A stretch of DNA of 64,000 nt, taken from Acetobacteraceae bacterium B3987 (GTDB lineage: Bacteria > Pseudomonadota > Alphaproteobacteria > Acetobacterales > Acetobacteraceae). The stretch covers positions 90,593 through 154,592 of the forward strand of contig JAFNMF010000029.1 of assembly GCA_026537415.1 (NCBI GenBank), read 5' to 3'. The notes beneath the pieces were generated by a model. It was not told the DNA's origin and did not search any database. It was given only the letters and a program-made list of their open reading frames with translations. The translations under genes were made by a program, and so were the position numbers. Below, piece after piece: positions 46,503-55,090 of the stretch; positions within the stretch are counted from its first letter, which is position 1; each line of letters begins with the position of its first letter.

Positions 46503-48113
46503 TTATACGGGACGGAACAGCTCTGCTTCCAACAGGTCAGGATTGTCTTTGTACCGCTCGGGGTCTGTCTGTTCCGTAATGGCGAAATAGGCCCCTCTTT
46601 TTATGAAATCCATATAGTTGCGTCCCGCCTTCAGATAATACTGAACACACAGAATCAAATTATGGTTCTTCCTAAGGATGGCGAGTGCCTTCTCTTTTTC
46701 ATGAAATGGGATGTTAAGCTCTGGAACAAACGCATGAAATGTTTCCGGCTTCAGGAGCATATAGTCGTACCCCTTTATGCCGTTATTCTTGAACTCATCT
46801 GATGCAAGGAACTTGACCGTTTCGCCATAGACAAAACCCGCTCCAATGAGTGCATCCATGACCTCATTTCGGAAAGATTTATCCTCCTCCATAAACATGG
46901 ACTGAAGAGCATTGGACATAATATGCACCATAAACGGCGCATACATCGTTATATCGACGTTATATTTTGAGCAAATATAGTACCAGCTCCCTTTCCGGGG
47001 ATAAAAGTCAAAAAATGTAGTCCCAAAGCCTATCATGATGTTCTTGATGAACCCATTGGCCTCGTCCAGACGTTCGCTGATACGTTCCCCACCCCGTTCC
47101 GCAGCAATCAGCTCCGTCAGAATAGTGTTCTGCATCCCGATCAAATCAAACCCGTTGGAATAATAAGGGTCCCATATCCCGTAAGCGTCCCCTATCAAAG
47201 CCCAACGTTTTGGATCTACCCAATACTCGCACTCACTAGCGAACCGCCTCAATATCCTGAAATCAAGGATTGGGAATTTCTTTTCCTCAATATAATCAAT
47301 CAGGACGTTAACATTCTGCCGCAACCAAGCAGTTGTCTTTTCCCATGTGGCAAAATCTTGGAAATCATACATGTCTTCATCGAAGACAATACCAACACTT
47401 GTCTTGTCTTCAGAAAGACGCAGGATCCATATCCAGTATCCTACCCCTTCCAGATGTATGGAACTCCACGAGCGTCGGTCTGATGTAAACGGGCTATCCT
47501 CAGTCCGTGGCAAGAACTCATCTACATTAACGCCGCCACCCACACGGAACCAAACTGAGGAATGATTGATGTCCAGCCTGTGCGTGATCCCCAATTTACG
47601 GGCCAGCAGCTTTTTCATACCGGCTGCATCAACAAGCCATGCAGCTCGCAATGATACAGAACTCTTATCAGCCCGATTCAGAACATGGATTTTCTTCTCA
47701 TCACCATCTTCTTCAAAATCGATGTATTTGTGATTGAGATAGAAATCCACATCGTCTTTTACGAGGCCGTATAGATCATTCTCCAATTTCCCACGCTCAA
47801 AATGAAACGAAGTTGTGGGGAACGGGCTGTTTATGCCCATTTCCTGATAGGATGTTTCATTGATTTTGAAAAAACGCATCCCCATTTTGCGGGGATAACG
47901 TTCCTTCATAAACTCTTTAAGACCAAGCATCTGGTCGAAATAAATAGCGGCCAATTCGTTAAACGATTCACCAACTTTGCTTGTTATGTCATCGTTAGGA
48001 AATGACGAGTCATGCACAATGGCAATACGGAGGTCTTTTTTCTTTTTCTTTAGCTGATAGGCCAGTGTCAGTCCGGCAAAACCAGCACCAATAATGACAA
48101 CATCATATGTCAT
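46503..48113 (-). CDS. FAD-dependent oxidoreductase of the flavin halogenase-like class
   Basis: This 536-residue flavoprotein has a Rossmann start (YDVVIIGAGFAGLTLAYQLK), SKVGESFNELAA after it, a GYWIWILRLSEDKTSVGIV segment equivalent to the WxWxIP motif of flavin-dependent halogenases, and GDAYGIWDPYYSNGFDLIG at the FAD pyrophosphate site. The IP of WxWxIP is replaced by IL, so halogenation is uncertain. It could be a monooxygenase or dehydrogenase. Base composition is visibly AT-richer than the flanking core genes, suggesting acquisition by transfer. No biosynthetic partners or flavin reductase lie beside it. Confidence 0.7.
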   Translation of the reverse strand: MTYDVVIIGAGFAGLTLAYQLKKKKKDLRIAIVHDSSFPNDDITSKVGESFNELAAIYFDQMLGLKEFMKERYPRKMGMRFFKINETSYQEMGINSPFPTTSFHFERGKLENDLYGLVKDDVDFYLNHKYIDFEEDGDEKKIHVLNRADKSSVSLRAAWLVDAAGMKKLLARKLGITHRLDINHSSVWFRVGGGVNVDEFLPRTEDSPFTSDRRSWSSIHLEGVGYWIWILRLSEDKTSVGIVFDEDMYDFQDFATWEKTTAWLRQNVNVLIDYIEEKKFPILDFRILRRFASECEYWVDPKRWALIGDAYGIWDPYYSNGFDLIGMQNTILTELIAAERGGERISERLDEANGFIKNIMIGFGTTFFDFYPRKGSWYYICSKYNVDITMYAPFMVHIMSNALQSMFMEEDKSFRNEVMDALIGAGFVYGETVKFLASDEFKNNGIKGYDYMLLKPETFHAFVPELNIPFHEKEKALAILRKNHNLILCVQYYLKAGRNYMDFIKRGAYFAITEQTDPERYKDNPDLLEAELFRPV

Positions 48114-48348
48114 AATACATCCTATACATGGCTCACGATGTAACTATCAGCTTCCAAAAGCTGGCAAAAAGATATAGCGAGCCATTTCAGTAACATGGGA
48201 ATTGTCCGACACTTTTCGGGAAAAAGCGTCTTCCCATACCAAAACCACCCTTGCGACCACTATCACCGTAAAAAGCCACGACAAGCAAGCGGTTTTAGAA
48301 ACAAAATCTAAACCTTTTCCTCACCCCTCATTAAGAAAGGAAGGACGA

Positions 48349-49617
48349 CTATACAGGGTCCATCAGCATCCGTGTTACGGCCTTTTTGAACGGAGCCAAG
48401 CGGTTGGCCAGCATCAGCCCAGCCCGGCGGGCGAGCGGGAACGGGCCATCATCACGGGTATAGGCCACGGCAATCGCATTGGTCGCCGTAAAGAGCGGGA
48501 AAGTCGCCCGGCGATGCCGCCGCTCAAACCGCTGGAGGGAGGCCGCATCACCCGGGTCACCCGGCCCGGCACTCAGCTCCTGCACCAGCGTCTCCTGCCC
48601 ACGGATGCCAAAGTTAAAGCCATGCGCCGTAATGGGGTGCATTCCTACTGCTGCATCACCAATCAGGGCCACACGGGGCGCATGAAAACGATGGGCGTAC
48701 ACCGCCTTGAGAGGATAGGTGATACGGTCACTCATAACACGGAGTAGACCAAGCCGTTCATCCGTGCGTCGGGTGATCTCAGCGTTAAAGTCATCATCCT
48801 CTGCCACACGCAGGCGGGCAATATCATCTGGTGGTAGAGTAAGTACCAGAGAGGAAATATCCCCTATCCCCCCATCAGAAGCTACCGGCAAGAGAGCGAT
48901 GGTCTGCCGTTCATCAAACCATTGCAGAGCCGTGTTATCATGCGGCGTAAGATGCCTCATCCGGCAGACAAGAATACTCATGCCGAAATCATGCACAATG
49001 GATCCAATTCCGGCCATCTCACGTATCCGGGAAAAACGCCCATCCGCACCGACAAGCAACCGAGCCTGCATCACTCGGCCATCCGAAAGCTGCACCTGCA
49101 CATCATTCCGACTGGCCTGATATCCCGTCACGCCCGTTCGACAGAGCAGGGTAATGCCTTCCGTCCGACTGACAACCCGATAAAGGGCCTGCCGAATGAG
49201 ATGATTCGCCACCAGATACCCCAGCGGCTCACCGTCCAGTGCCTCATCGGACGATGCTTCTTGTGGGGCACCCGGCGCATGGAAGATTAAAGGTGGGCCA
49301 CCAAGACGGCCACTCTCCACTCTGGCGACTTCCAGAGGACACACAGCTTCAGCCGGGATTTCATCCCACACGCCATGCTGTTTCAACCAATGTACCGTGT
49401 GATGAGTCAGAGCGATTTCTCGCCCATCAAAGGCGGGAGCCTCCAGCACGCTGCGAGGGGCTTTCTCCACCACGCTCACCTGCCAGCCTTCCCGGGCGAA
49501 AGACAGAGCCGCCGCCAGACCAGCAGGACCACCACCGGCAATCACCACGTCACTGCGCACAAAATCCGCCTGCGGCTGCCCTGCCTGATGAACGTCACCG
49601 TGCTGTGGCTGTGTCAT
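48349..49617 (-). CDS. FAD-dependent ubiquinone-biosynthesis hydroxylase (UbiM/UbiH-like)
   Basis: This 422-residue flavin monooxygenase has DVVIAGGGPAGLAAALSFAR at the N-terminus, a central VGADGRFSRIREMAGI segment (DG motif), and a C-terminal ALIGDAAVGMHPITAHGFNF that resembles UbiM of alphaproteobacteria more than UbiH (which has HPIAGQGFN). It hydroxylates the ubiquinone ring. The first 22 residues form a polar extension. It is read away from the nitroreductase gene downstream of its start, in the same direction. The exact ring position is not determined. Confidence 0.75.
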   Translation of the reverse strand: MTQPQHGDVHQAGQPQADFVRSDVVIAGGGPAGLAAALSFAREGWQVSVVEKAPRSVLEAPAFDGREIALTHHTVHWLKQHGVWDEIPAEAVCPLEVARVESGRLGGPPLIFHAPGAPQEASSDEALDGEPLGYLVANHLIRQALYRVVSRTEGITLLCRTGVTGYQASRNDVQVQLSDGRVMQARLLVGADGRFSRIREMAGIGSIVHDFGMSILVCRMRHLTPHDNTALQWFDERQTIALLPVASDGGIGDISSLVLTLPPDDIARLRVAEDDDFNAEITRRTDERLGLLRVMSDRITYPLKAVYAHRFHAPRVALIGDAAVGMHPITAHGFNFGIRGQETLVQELSAGPGDPGDAASLQRFERRHRRATFPLFTATNAIAVAYTRDDGPFPLARRAGLMLANRLAPFKKAVTRMLMDPV

Positions 49618-49703
49618 GATGCGGCCCTGCCTTCCTCAACTCCATACGCTCATCGCTTTAACGCAACCGGCACCACCCGGCAACCAGCCCCCTAGACAGA
49701 AGA

Positions 49704-50327
49704 TTAACGCTCCTTCCGCCTATCATCAGCACCAAAGGCAATGGGACTCCGGCCATCCCAGAAGGCCATGTAATCCCCGATATCCGGGCGAGCATGGGAG
49801 CGGTCTGGTTTCTCTGGCGTACCCACAAGCAGGAACCCCGCAAGGCGATGCGGTGCTTCTAGCCCCAACTGACTGAGCAGTGACCGATCCTCACAAAATG
49901 CACCGCTGACCCAGACACCTCCAAACCCCTCCATATGCAAGGCATTCAGGACATTCATGGTGCCAGCCGCCACGGCCATTTCCTGCTCCATAACAGGCAC
50001 CTTATGTTCCGGCCGAAGATGCATACCCAACGCAATAATCATTGGTGTCTCGGAAAAACGCTTACGCCGTTTCTCTCGTTTCTTCTCCGGAGCCTCTGGC
50101 TCCTGTCGTGCTACAGCGGCCACGACATGCTCCGCAAAAACCGAACGAGCATCCCCCGTAATTACCACATACCGCCACGGGCAGAGATGCCCATGATCCG
50201 GAGCCCGCAAGCCAGCGGAAAGAATACGGGCCAGCACATCCCCCTGCGGGGCTGGGGCGACAAGATCGCCCGTCGAGGACCGGTCCAGCAACACGTTAAG
50301 CGGTGAAACGGATGAAGCCTGCGCCAT
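49704..50327 (-). CDS. Nitroreductase family protein (YdjA-like)
   Basis: This 207-residue FMN enzyme resembles the YdjA branch of nitroreductases: short, with ILSAGLRAPDHGHLCPWRYVV at the phosphate-binding loop and MEQEMAVAAGTMNVLNALHMEG and GVWVSGAFCEDRSLLSQLGL at the dimer/FMN part. It reduces nitro compounds or other acceptors with NAD(P)H; the physiological substrate is unknown. The start at 50327 follows AGGAGGGG, a strong site; a longer frame to 50384 is less likely. It is divergent from hisB. Confidence 0.85.
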   Translation of the reverse strand: MAQASSVSPLNVLLDRSSTGDLVAPAPQGDVLARILSAGLRAPDHGHLCPWRYVVITGDARSVFAEHVVAAVARQEPEAPEKKREKRRKRFSETPMIIALGMHLRPEHKVPVMEQEMAVAAGTMNVLNALHMEGFGGVWVSGAFCEDRSLLSQLGLEAPHRLAGFLLVGTPEKPDRSHARPDIGDYMAFWDGRSPIAFGADDRRKER

Positions 50328-50438
50328 GATGACGCCCCTCCTGAAAAGCTTGTCACAGTCAATGGACTGGACAGTCTCACTCACACAATCACAATAAGCA
50401 AGTTTGGAAAGAAGCGCATATTAGTATAGCAGAAAGAC

Positions 50439-51041
50439 ATGACCACTCAGACATCACGCACCGCTACACTGAATCGCCAAACAGGCGAGACTGACATCAC
50501 CCTCTCCGTTGCCATTGATGGGCATGGGAAAAGCAATATCCAGACCGGCATCGGTTTCTTCGACCACATGCTGGATGCTCTAGCCCGACATGGCGGGCTG
50601 GACCTTGATATTCAGGTCAAAGGCGACCTGCATATTGATGACCATCACACCATCGAGGATGTAGGAATCACACTGGGCGACGCCCTCTATCGGGCCATTG
50701 GCGACAAACGGGGAATCGAACGCTTCGGCTCTGCTCTGGTCCCACTGGATGAAGCTCTCTGCGAAGCCGTCGTCGATATTTCAGGCCGTCCTTTCCTTGC
50801 ATGGAACATTTCTTTCCCTCGTGAAATGATTGGCAGCATGGCCACGGAAATGGTGGAAGAGTTCTTCCGTGCCCTCTGCATGTCCGCTCGCATCACCGTG
50901 CATATGAATTGCCGTGCCGGGACAAACGCCCATCACATCGCTGAAAGTGCCTTCAAATCTTTCGCCCGTGCCCTGCGTATGGCCCTCTCCCGCGACCCGC
51001 GCAGTGCAGGACGGATTCCCTCCACCAAAGGGGTGCTGTAA
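50439..51041 (+). CDS. hisB: Imidazoleglycerol-phosphate dehydratase HisB
   Basis: This 200-residue manganese enzyme catalyses the sixth step of histidine synthesis. It has GIGFFDHMLDALARHGGLDL and DLHIDDHHTIEDVGITLGDAL, with the metal-binding His/Asp clusters, and later EFFRALCMSARITVHMNCRA and NAHHIAESAFKSFARAL. Length is typical for the single-domain form. It is the first gene of the his operon here and is divergent from the nitroreductase gene. The promoter is probably in the 110 bases before it; none can be called with certainty. Confidence 0.95.
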   Translation: MTTQTSRTATLNRQTGETDITLSVAIDGHGKSNIQTGIGFFDHMLDALARHGGLDLDIQVKGDLHIDDHHTIEDVGITLGDALYRAIGDKRGIERFGSALVPLDEALCEAVVDISGRPFLAWNISFPREMIGSMATEMVEEFFRALCMSARITVHMNCRAGTNAHHIAESAFKSFARALRMALSRDPRSAGRIPSTKGVL

Positions 51042-51123
51042 AGCACCCTTCACGATTTTTCCTTGATTTATCTCCCCCTCCTGCATGAAACAGGAGCGGA
51101 CAATTGCGGTATGGAGAGAGTTT

Positions 51124-51765
51124 ATGCGTGTTGTCGTGATCGACTACAATGGCGGCAACCTAGCTTCTGCCGCACAGGCAACCCAACGGGCGGCTGTCCT
51201 GCGTGGGCTGGATGCTGACATCATCATTTCCCGTAACGAGACGGACATCCTCTCAGCAGACCGGCTTATTCTTCCCGGTCAGGGGGCCTTTGCCGATTGT
51301 GCCAAAGGGCTGGATGAAGGCGGCCTCCGCCCACTTCTGGAAAAAGCCACGGCTGAGGGTACACCCTTTCTCGGTATCTGTGTCGGTATGCAGCTCATGG
51401 CACAATACGGGCTGGAGCATGGCCGCACAGAAGGGCTAGGCTGGATTGAAGGCCATATTGCTCCCATGGATGACAGTGCCCAAAAGGGCTTACGACTTCC
51501 CCATATGGGCTGGAACACACTGTCCTTCACACCCGACGCTCATCCACTGACAGACGGTCTGGAGCCGGGCAATCACGGTTATTTTGTCCATTCCTATGCT
51601 CTAATTGATGCCCATGCGGATGAAACCATCGCCACGGCAGATTATGGCATGACGGTTCCTGCCATTGTGGCAAAGGGCAACCGATGCGGCACACAGTTTC
51701 ACGTGGAAAAAAGTCAGGATGTGGGACTAACCATCCTGGGCAACTTCCTGACATGGCAGCCCTGA
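51124..51765 (+). CDS. hisH: Imidazole glycerol phosphate synthase subunit HisH (glutaminase)
   Basis: This 213-residue class I glutaminase supplies ammonia to HisF. It opens VVIDYNGGNLASAAQA. The nucleophile Cys lies in FLGICVGMQLMAQYG, and the His/Glu pair lies in GTQFHVEKSQDVG, where the usual FHPEKS Pro is Val. The start at 51124 follows GGAGAGAG; an in-frame ATG at 51085 is further from it. It overlaps the next frame by 13 bases if that frame starts at 51753. Confidence 0.92.
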   Translation: MRVVVIDYNGGNLASAAQATQRAAVLRGLDADIIISRNETDILSADRLILPGQGAFADCAKGLDEGGLRPLLEKATAEGTPFLGICVGMQLMAQYGLEHGRTEGLGWIEGHIAPMDDSAQKGLRLPHMGWNTLSFTPDAHPLTDGLEPGNHGYFVHSYALIDAHADETIATADYGMTVPAIVAKGNRCGTQFHVEKSQDVGLTILGNFLTWQP

Positions 51766-53147
51766 CGGATACAGCCCCAACCATGATCCATAGCCCCGAA
51801 AGCTACCATGTAGAACGGCTGGGTCAGACCATCAGCGAAGATGATCTGGAAAGCCTGCTGGAAAGCACCGTGGCCGCCATTCTAGCTGAAGGCGTATTCG
51901 ACTGGCACACACCGCCCGAAAGCAACACCCTACGGCGTTTCTTTCAAGGTCTGTTACTCGTGCCAGAACGAGATGTCTTCATCGTCCGGGCACCTGATGA
52001 CAGCATCTGCGGGGCGGCGGTTCTCGCCCATGCGACCACCCGTTCCGAGACATACAGCACCAGTGCCACTATCACAGCGTTCTTCATCGTCCCTTATGAG
52101 CGGGGAAAAGGGCTGGGCAATCTGCTCATGGAGGCTATTATCAGCCGAGCACAAGCTATCGGTGCCAAGGTACTGGACTGCTGTGTGCGTGAAACACTGC
52201 CTGATGCGGCGGCCCTGCTCACCTCGCTTGGCTTCACCCACTGGGGCACTCACCCCTATTTTGCACGAATCGGAGACCGGACAGTGCGCGGATTATTCTT
52301 CTCAAAACTCCTCATTCCTGAAGAAAAAGCCATGCAGTGGCAGCCGGCCGATACCCCTCTTTCCGTCCTCCATCGTAACTCCGGGCAGACTACACCCGCC
52401 CGGAAATCCCTGACCCTTTACCCGGCTATCGACCTAAAAGGCGGTGCCTGCGTAAGGTTGCGACAGGGAGAGATGAGCGAAGCCACCCATTATTCCGACA
52501 ACCCACCTGCTCAAGCTAAACTGTTCGAAGAGGCAGGGTGCCGTCATCTCCATATCGTTGATCTGGACGGAGCCTTTGCAGGCCAATCCGCCAATGTGAA
52601 AGCCGTGGAAGGCATCATTGCCAACACCTCCCTCCCCATCCAGCTTGGAGGAGGCCTGCGAGACATGAAAACTATCGAACGCTGGCTGGAGGCTGGTGTC
52701 AGCCGTGTCATTCTTGGGTCCGCTGCCGTAAAGGACCCCGACCTTGTGCGTCAGGCTGCCCGTGCATGGCCGGGCCGTGTGATTGCCGGAATTGACGCCC
52801 GACAAGGCCGTGTCGCCACCGAAGGCTGGGCTGAAGTCTCCGAACTGACTGCAACCGATCTCGCCCATCGGATGGAAGATGCTGGTGTAGCAGGCATCAT
52901 CTTTACCGAAATCACCCGTGACGGCATGTTGGAAGGGCTGGATATTGACCAGACAGTCGCACTGGCCCGCCACGTCTCCATCCCTGTCATTGCCAGCGGT
53001 GGTGTTGGCAATCTGGAGCATCTCCGTGCCCTGCGTCAGGCAGCAGATGAAACACCCGGCATCACCGGCGTGATTGTGGGACGTGCCCTCTATGATGGCC
53101 GTATCAGCCTGCCGGAAGCCCTGAAGATTCTGGAGGGGACATGCTGA
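51753..53147 (+). CDS. hisA: GNAT acetyltransferase fused to HisA isomerase
   Basis: One uninterrupted frame of 464 residues encodes two domains. Residues 1-195 are a GNAT acetyltransferase, with [20 protein letters not shown] (the acetyl-CoA loop) and [17 protein letters not shown]. Residues about 218-464 are complete HisA, which isomerises ProFAR in histidine synthesis: [24 protein letters not shown]-type core, [28 protein letters not shown] and [14 protein letters not shown]. No Met sits at the usual HisA start; the nearest is at 52332, 26 residues upstream. A separate HisA from 52332 remains possible, but its ribosome-binding site is weak. The first start could be 51753 or 51783. Confidence 0.85.
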   Translation: MAALTDTAPTMIHSPESYHVERLGQTISEDDLESLLESTVAAILAEGVFDWHTPPESNTLRRFFQGLLLVPERDVFIVRAPDDSICGAAVLAHATTRSETYSTSATITAFFIVPYERGKGLGNLLMEAIISRAQAIGAKVLDCCVRETLPDAAALLTSLGFTHWGTHPYFARIGDRTVRGLFFSKLLIPEEKAMQWQPADTPLSVLHRNSGQTTPARKSLTLYPAIDLKGGACVRLRQGEMSEATHYSDNPPAQAKLFEEAGCRHLHIVDLDGAFAGQSANVKAVEGIIANTSLPIQLGGGLRDMKTIERWLEAGVSRVILGSAAVKDPDLVRQAARAWPGRVIAGIDARQGRVATEGWAEVSELTATDLAHRMEDAGVAGIIFTEITRDGMLEGLDIDQTVALARHVSIPVIASGGVGNLEHLRALRQAADETPGITGVIVGRALYDGRISLPEALKILEGTC

Positions 53148-53902
53148 AACTGCGTGTCATCCCCTGTCTTGATGTGTGTGACGGACGGGTTGTTAAAGGG
53201 GTCAATTTCGTCTCCCTGCGGGATGCCGGTGACCCAGTCGAACAGGCCCGCCTGTATGACGCTGCCGGAGCGGATGAGCTGACCTTTCTGGACATCACAG
53301 CAAGCTCGGACAACCGGGAAACCATCTTTGATGTCGTAGAACGGACCGCTGCTGAGGTCCGCCTACCGCTGACCGTAGGCGGTGGCGTACGGAGCTGCGC
53401 CGACATCCGCAAACTCCTGCTAAGCGGTGCTGATAAATGCGCCATCAACTCCGCCGCTATCCGCACGCCAGACCTCATTAATGAAGCAGCAGAGCGGTTC
53501 GGTAGCCAATGCATCGTGGTGGCCATAGATGCCCGCTCTAACGGGCGTGGCGGATGGGAAGTCTATGCCAAAGGCGGACGGGAACCGACCGGGCTGGACG
53601 CTGTCGCATGGGCCGAGCAGATGGCTACTCGTGGTGCTGGAGAAATCTTACTCACCAGCATGGACCGTGACGGCACCCGCTCCGGCTTCGACCTTGATCT
53701 GCTAAAAACCGTCTGCAACCGTGTTTCCGTGCCTGTTATTGCATCTGGCGGGGTAGGCGAGCTGTCGCATTTCGTGGAAGGCGCACAGGCGGGAGCCAGC
53801 GGCCTTCTGGCAGCCAGTGTGTTCCATTTTGGCCAGTTCAAAATTGGTGAGGTCAAACAAGCCCTGCACGATGCCAAATTGCCCGTCAGATTGGGTCGCT
53901 GA
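53141..53902 (+). CDS. hisF: Imidazole glycerol phosphate synthase subunit HisF (cyclase)
   Basis: This 253-residue TIM-barrel enzyme joins PRFAR to ammonia from HisH. It opens [20 protein letters not shown], with the catalytic Asp. It continues [37 protein letters not shown] and [19 protein letters not shown], with the second catalytic Asp. It overlaps the end of the HisA frame by seven bases, so translation is coupled. Length is typical. Confidence 0.95.
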   Translation: MLKLRVIPCLDVCDGRVVKGVNFVSLRDAGDPVEQARLYDAAGADELTFLDITASSDNRETIFDVVERTAAEVRLPLTVGGGVRSCADIRKLLLSGADKCAINSAAIRTPDLINEAAERFGSQCIVVAIDARSNGRGGWEVYAKGGREPTGLDAVAWAEQMATRGAGEILLTSMDRDGTRSGFDLDLLKTVCNRVSVPVIASGGVGELSHFVEGAQAGASGLLAASVFHFGQFKIGEVKQALHDAKLPVRLGR

Positions 53903-53929
53903 AGCGCGGCATGAAAAAGGACAAAACAA

Positions 53930-54289
53930 ATGCCTCAGAATAACGCTCCCTCCCCTGCAACCCGCAAGGATGTTCTGGAACGGCTCTATCATACAGTCAT
54001 GGCCCGCAAGGGTGCCTCTCCCTCTGTCAGCCACTCGGCCCGCCTCATGGCCAGAGGACGGAGCAAGATTGCCCAGAAGTTCGGTGAAGAAGCCGTTGAG
54101 TGTGTCATTGAGGCCATCAAAGGGGACCGTAATGGCCTCATCAGCGAAAGTGCGGATGTTCTCTATCATCTGATCGTCATGTGGGTTGATGCAGGCATTG
54201 ACCCGGCAGATGTCTGGAAAGAGCTGGAACGTCGTGAAGGCACCAGCGGCATTGAGGAAAAGGCATCTCGTCCGAAACCGTCTTTCTAA
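53930..54289 (+). CDS. hisE: Phosphoribosyl-ATP pyrophosphatase HisE
   Basis: This 119-residue enzyme hydrolyses phosphoribosyl-ATP to phosphoribosyl-AMP, the second step of the pathway. It has [20 protein letters not shown] then [20 protein letters not shown] and [16 protein letters not shown], the MazG-like core with its acidic Mg-binding residues. It is a stand-alone HisE rather than a HisIE fusion. It lies 27 bases after hisF. HisI is not in this window. Confidence 0.93.
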   Translation: MPQNNAPSPATRKDVLERLYHTVMARKGASPSVSHSARLMARGRSKIAQKFGEEAVECVIEAIKGDRNGLISESADVLYHLIVMWVDAGIDPADVWKELERREGTSGIEEKASRPKPSF

Positions 54290-54379
54290 GGTGGGTCATA
54301 GGTGGGTTGTTGCCTTCCGCCCTTGACTTCCCCCCGCCCCACTCCCCAATCATTAAAGGAACGAGGAGGAACCCATCTT

Positions 54380-54760
54380 ATGCCGACACCTACCCCCGCC
54401 TACGATCCCAACAATGTTTTCGCCAAGATTCTGCGGGGAGAAATCCCGGCTGAGCGTGTCTGTGACAGCAAACACTCTTTCGCTTTCTACGACATTTCTC
54501 CGCTGGCCCCCATCCATGTTCTGGTGATCCCTCGCGGAGCCTATACGAACCTGCATGACTTCCTCTCCCGTGCCAGTAATGAGGAGATTTTGGACTTCTG
54601 GCAGCTCGTAGACAAAATTTCCGCTGAACAGTCTCTCATTCCCAGTGGCTTCCGTCTCGTCAGCAATATTGGCCCTGATGGAGGTCAGGAGGTTCCGCAC
54701 TTCCATGTCCATCTTCTGGGTGGCCGTCCCCTTGGGCCTGTTCTGCCCTCCAGCCGATAA
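54380..54760 (+). CDS. hinT: HIT-family purine nucleotide hydrolase (HinT-like)
   Basis: This 126-residue protein has the histidine triad EVPHFHVHLLGG near the C-terminus (HxHxH plus hydrophobics) and NNVFAKILRGEIPAERVCDS at the N-terminus. HinT proteins hydrolyse AMP-linked phosphoramidates. The ATG at 54380 follows AGGAGGA. It lies 90 bases after hisE and ends before a terminator, so it may be the last gene of the his transcript. Confidence 0.92.
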   Translation: MPTPTPAYDPNNVFAKILRGEIPAERVCDSKHSFAFYDISPLAPIHVLVIPRGAYTNLHDFLSRASNEEILDFWQLVDKISAEQSLIPSGFRLVSNIGPDGGQEVPHFHVHLLGGRPLGPVLPSSR

Positions 54761-54771
54761 ACAGCCAGACC

Positions 54772-54802
54772 AAAGAAGCCTCCTTTCGCGGGGGCTTCTT
54801 TT
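54772..54802 (+). terminator. Rho-independent terminator after the his/hinT operon
   Basis: AAAGAAGCCTCC at 54772-54783 pairs with GGGGGCTTCTTT at 54790-54801, with one wobble, around TTTCGC, and a T-rich tail follows. It lies 11 bases after the hinT stop. Confidence 0.85.
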
Positions 54803-54893
54803 GTTTAAGGGATGAAAAACCTTTTTTTACAAAAGACCTGCTTTTCCCCTTGCGCTTCTCCGACATTCCCTCTAGGAAAGCCTCACGCCTTTA

Positions 54894-54969
54894 GTCCCGT
54901 TCGTCTAGAGGCCTAGGACACCGCCCTCTCACGGCGGCAACACGGGTTCGAATCCCGTACGGGACGCCA
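54894..54969 (+). tRNA. tRNA-Glu (anticodon CTC)
   Basis: The 76-base cloverleaf has acceptor arms GTCCCGT/ACGGGAC, the D-arm TAGAGGCCTAGGACA, an anticodon stem CCGCC/GGCGG around loop CTCTCAC (anticodon CTC, Glu), the T-arm CGGGTTCGAATCCCG and an encoded CCA end. It stands alone between the hinT terminator and the decarboxylase gene. Confidence 0.97.
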
Positions 54970-55090
54970 ATACATCGCCATCTAGAGCATGTGGCATAAA
55001 CTGGCATCTTCCATATTCAGTTATGAAATAGAACGCCCTTGCAGGCAGGTACTATAAGTAATACCCGCCCGCCTCTTCCGTGGCCTACTC

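Noticed and set aside
46495-46515. Seven-base-pair hairpin between the RluA-type and flavoprotein genes
   Set aside because: No T run on either strand, and it overlaps the end of the flavoprotein gene.
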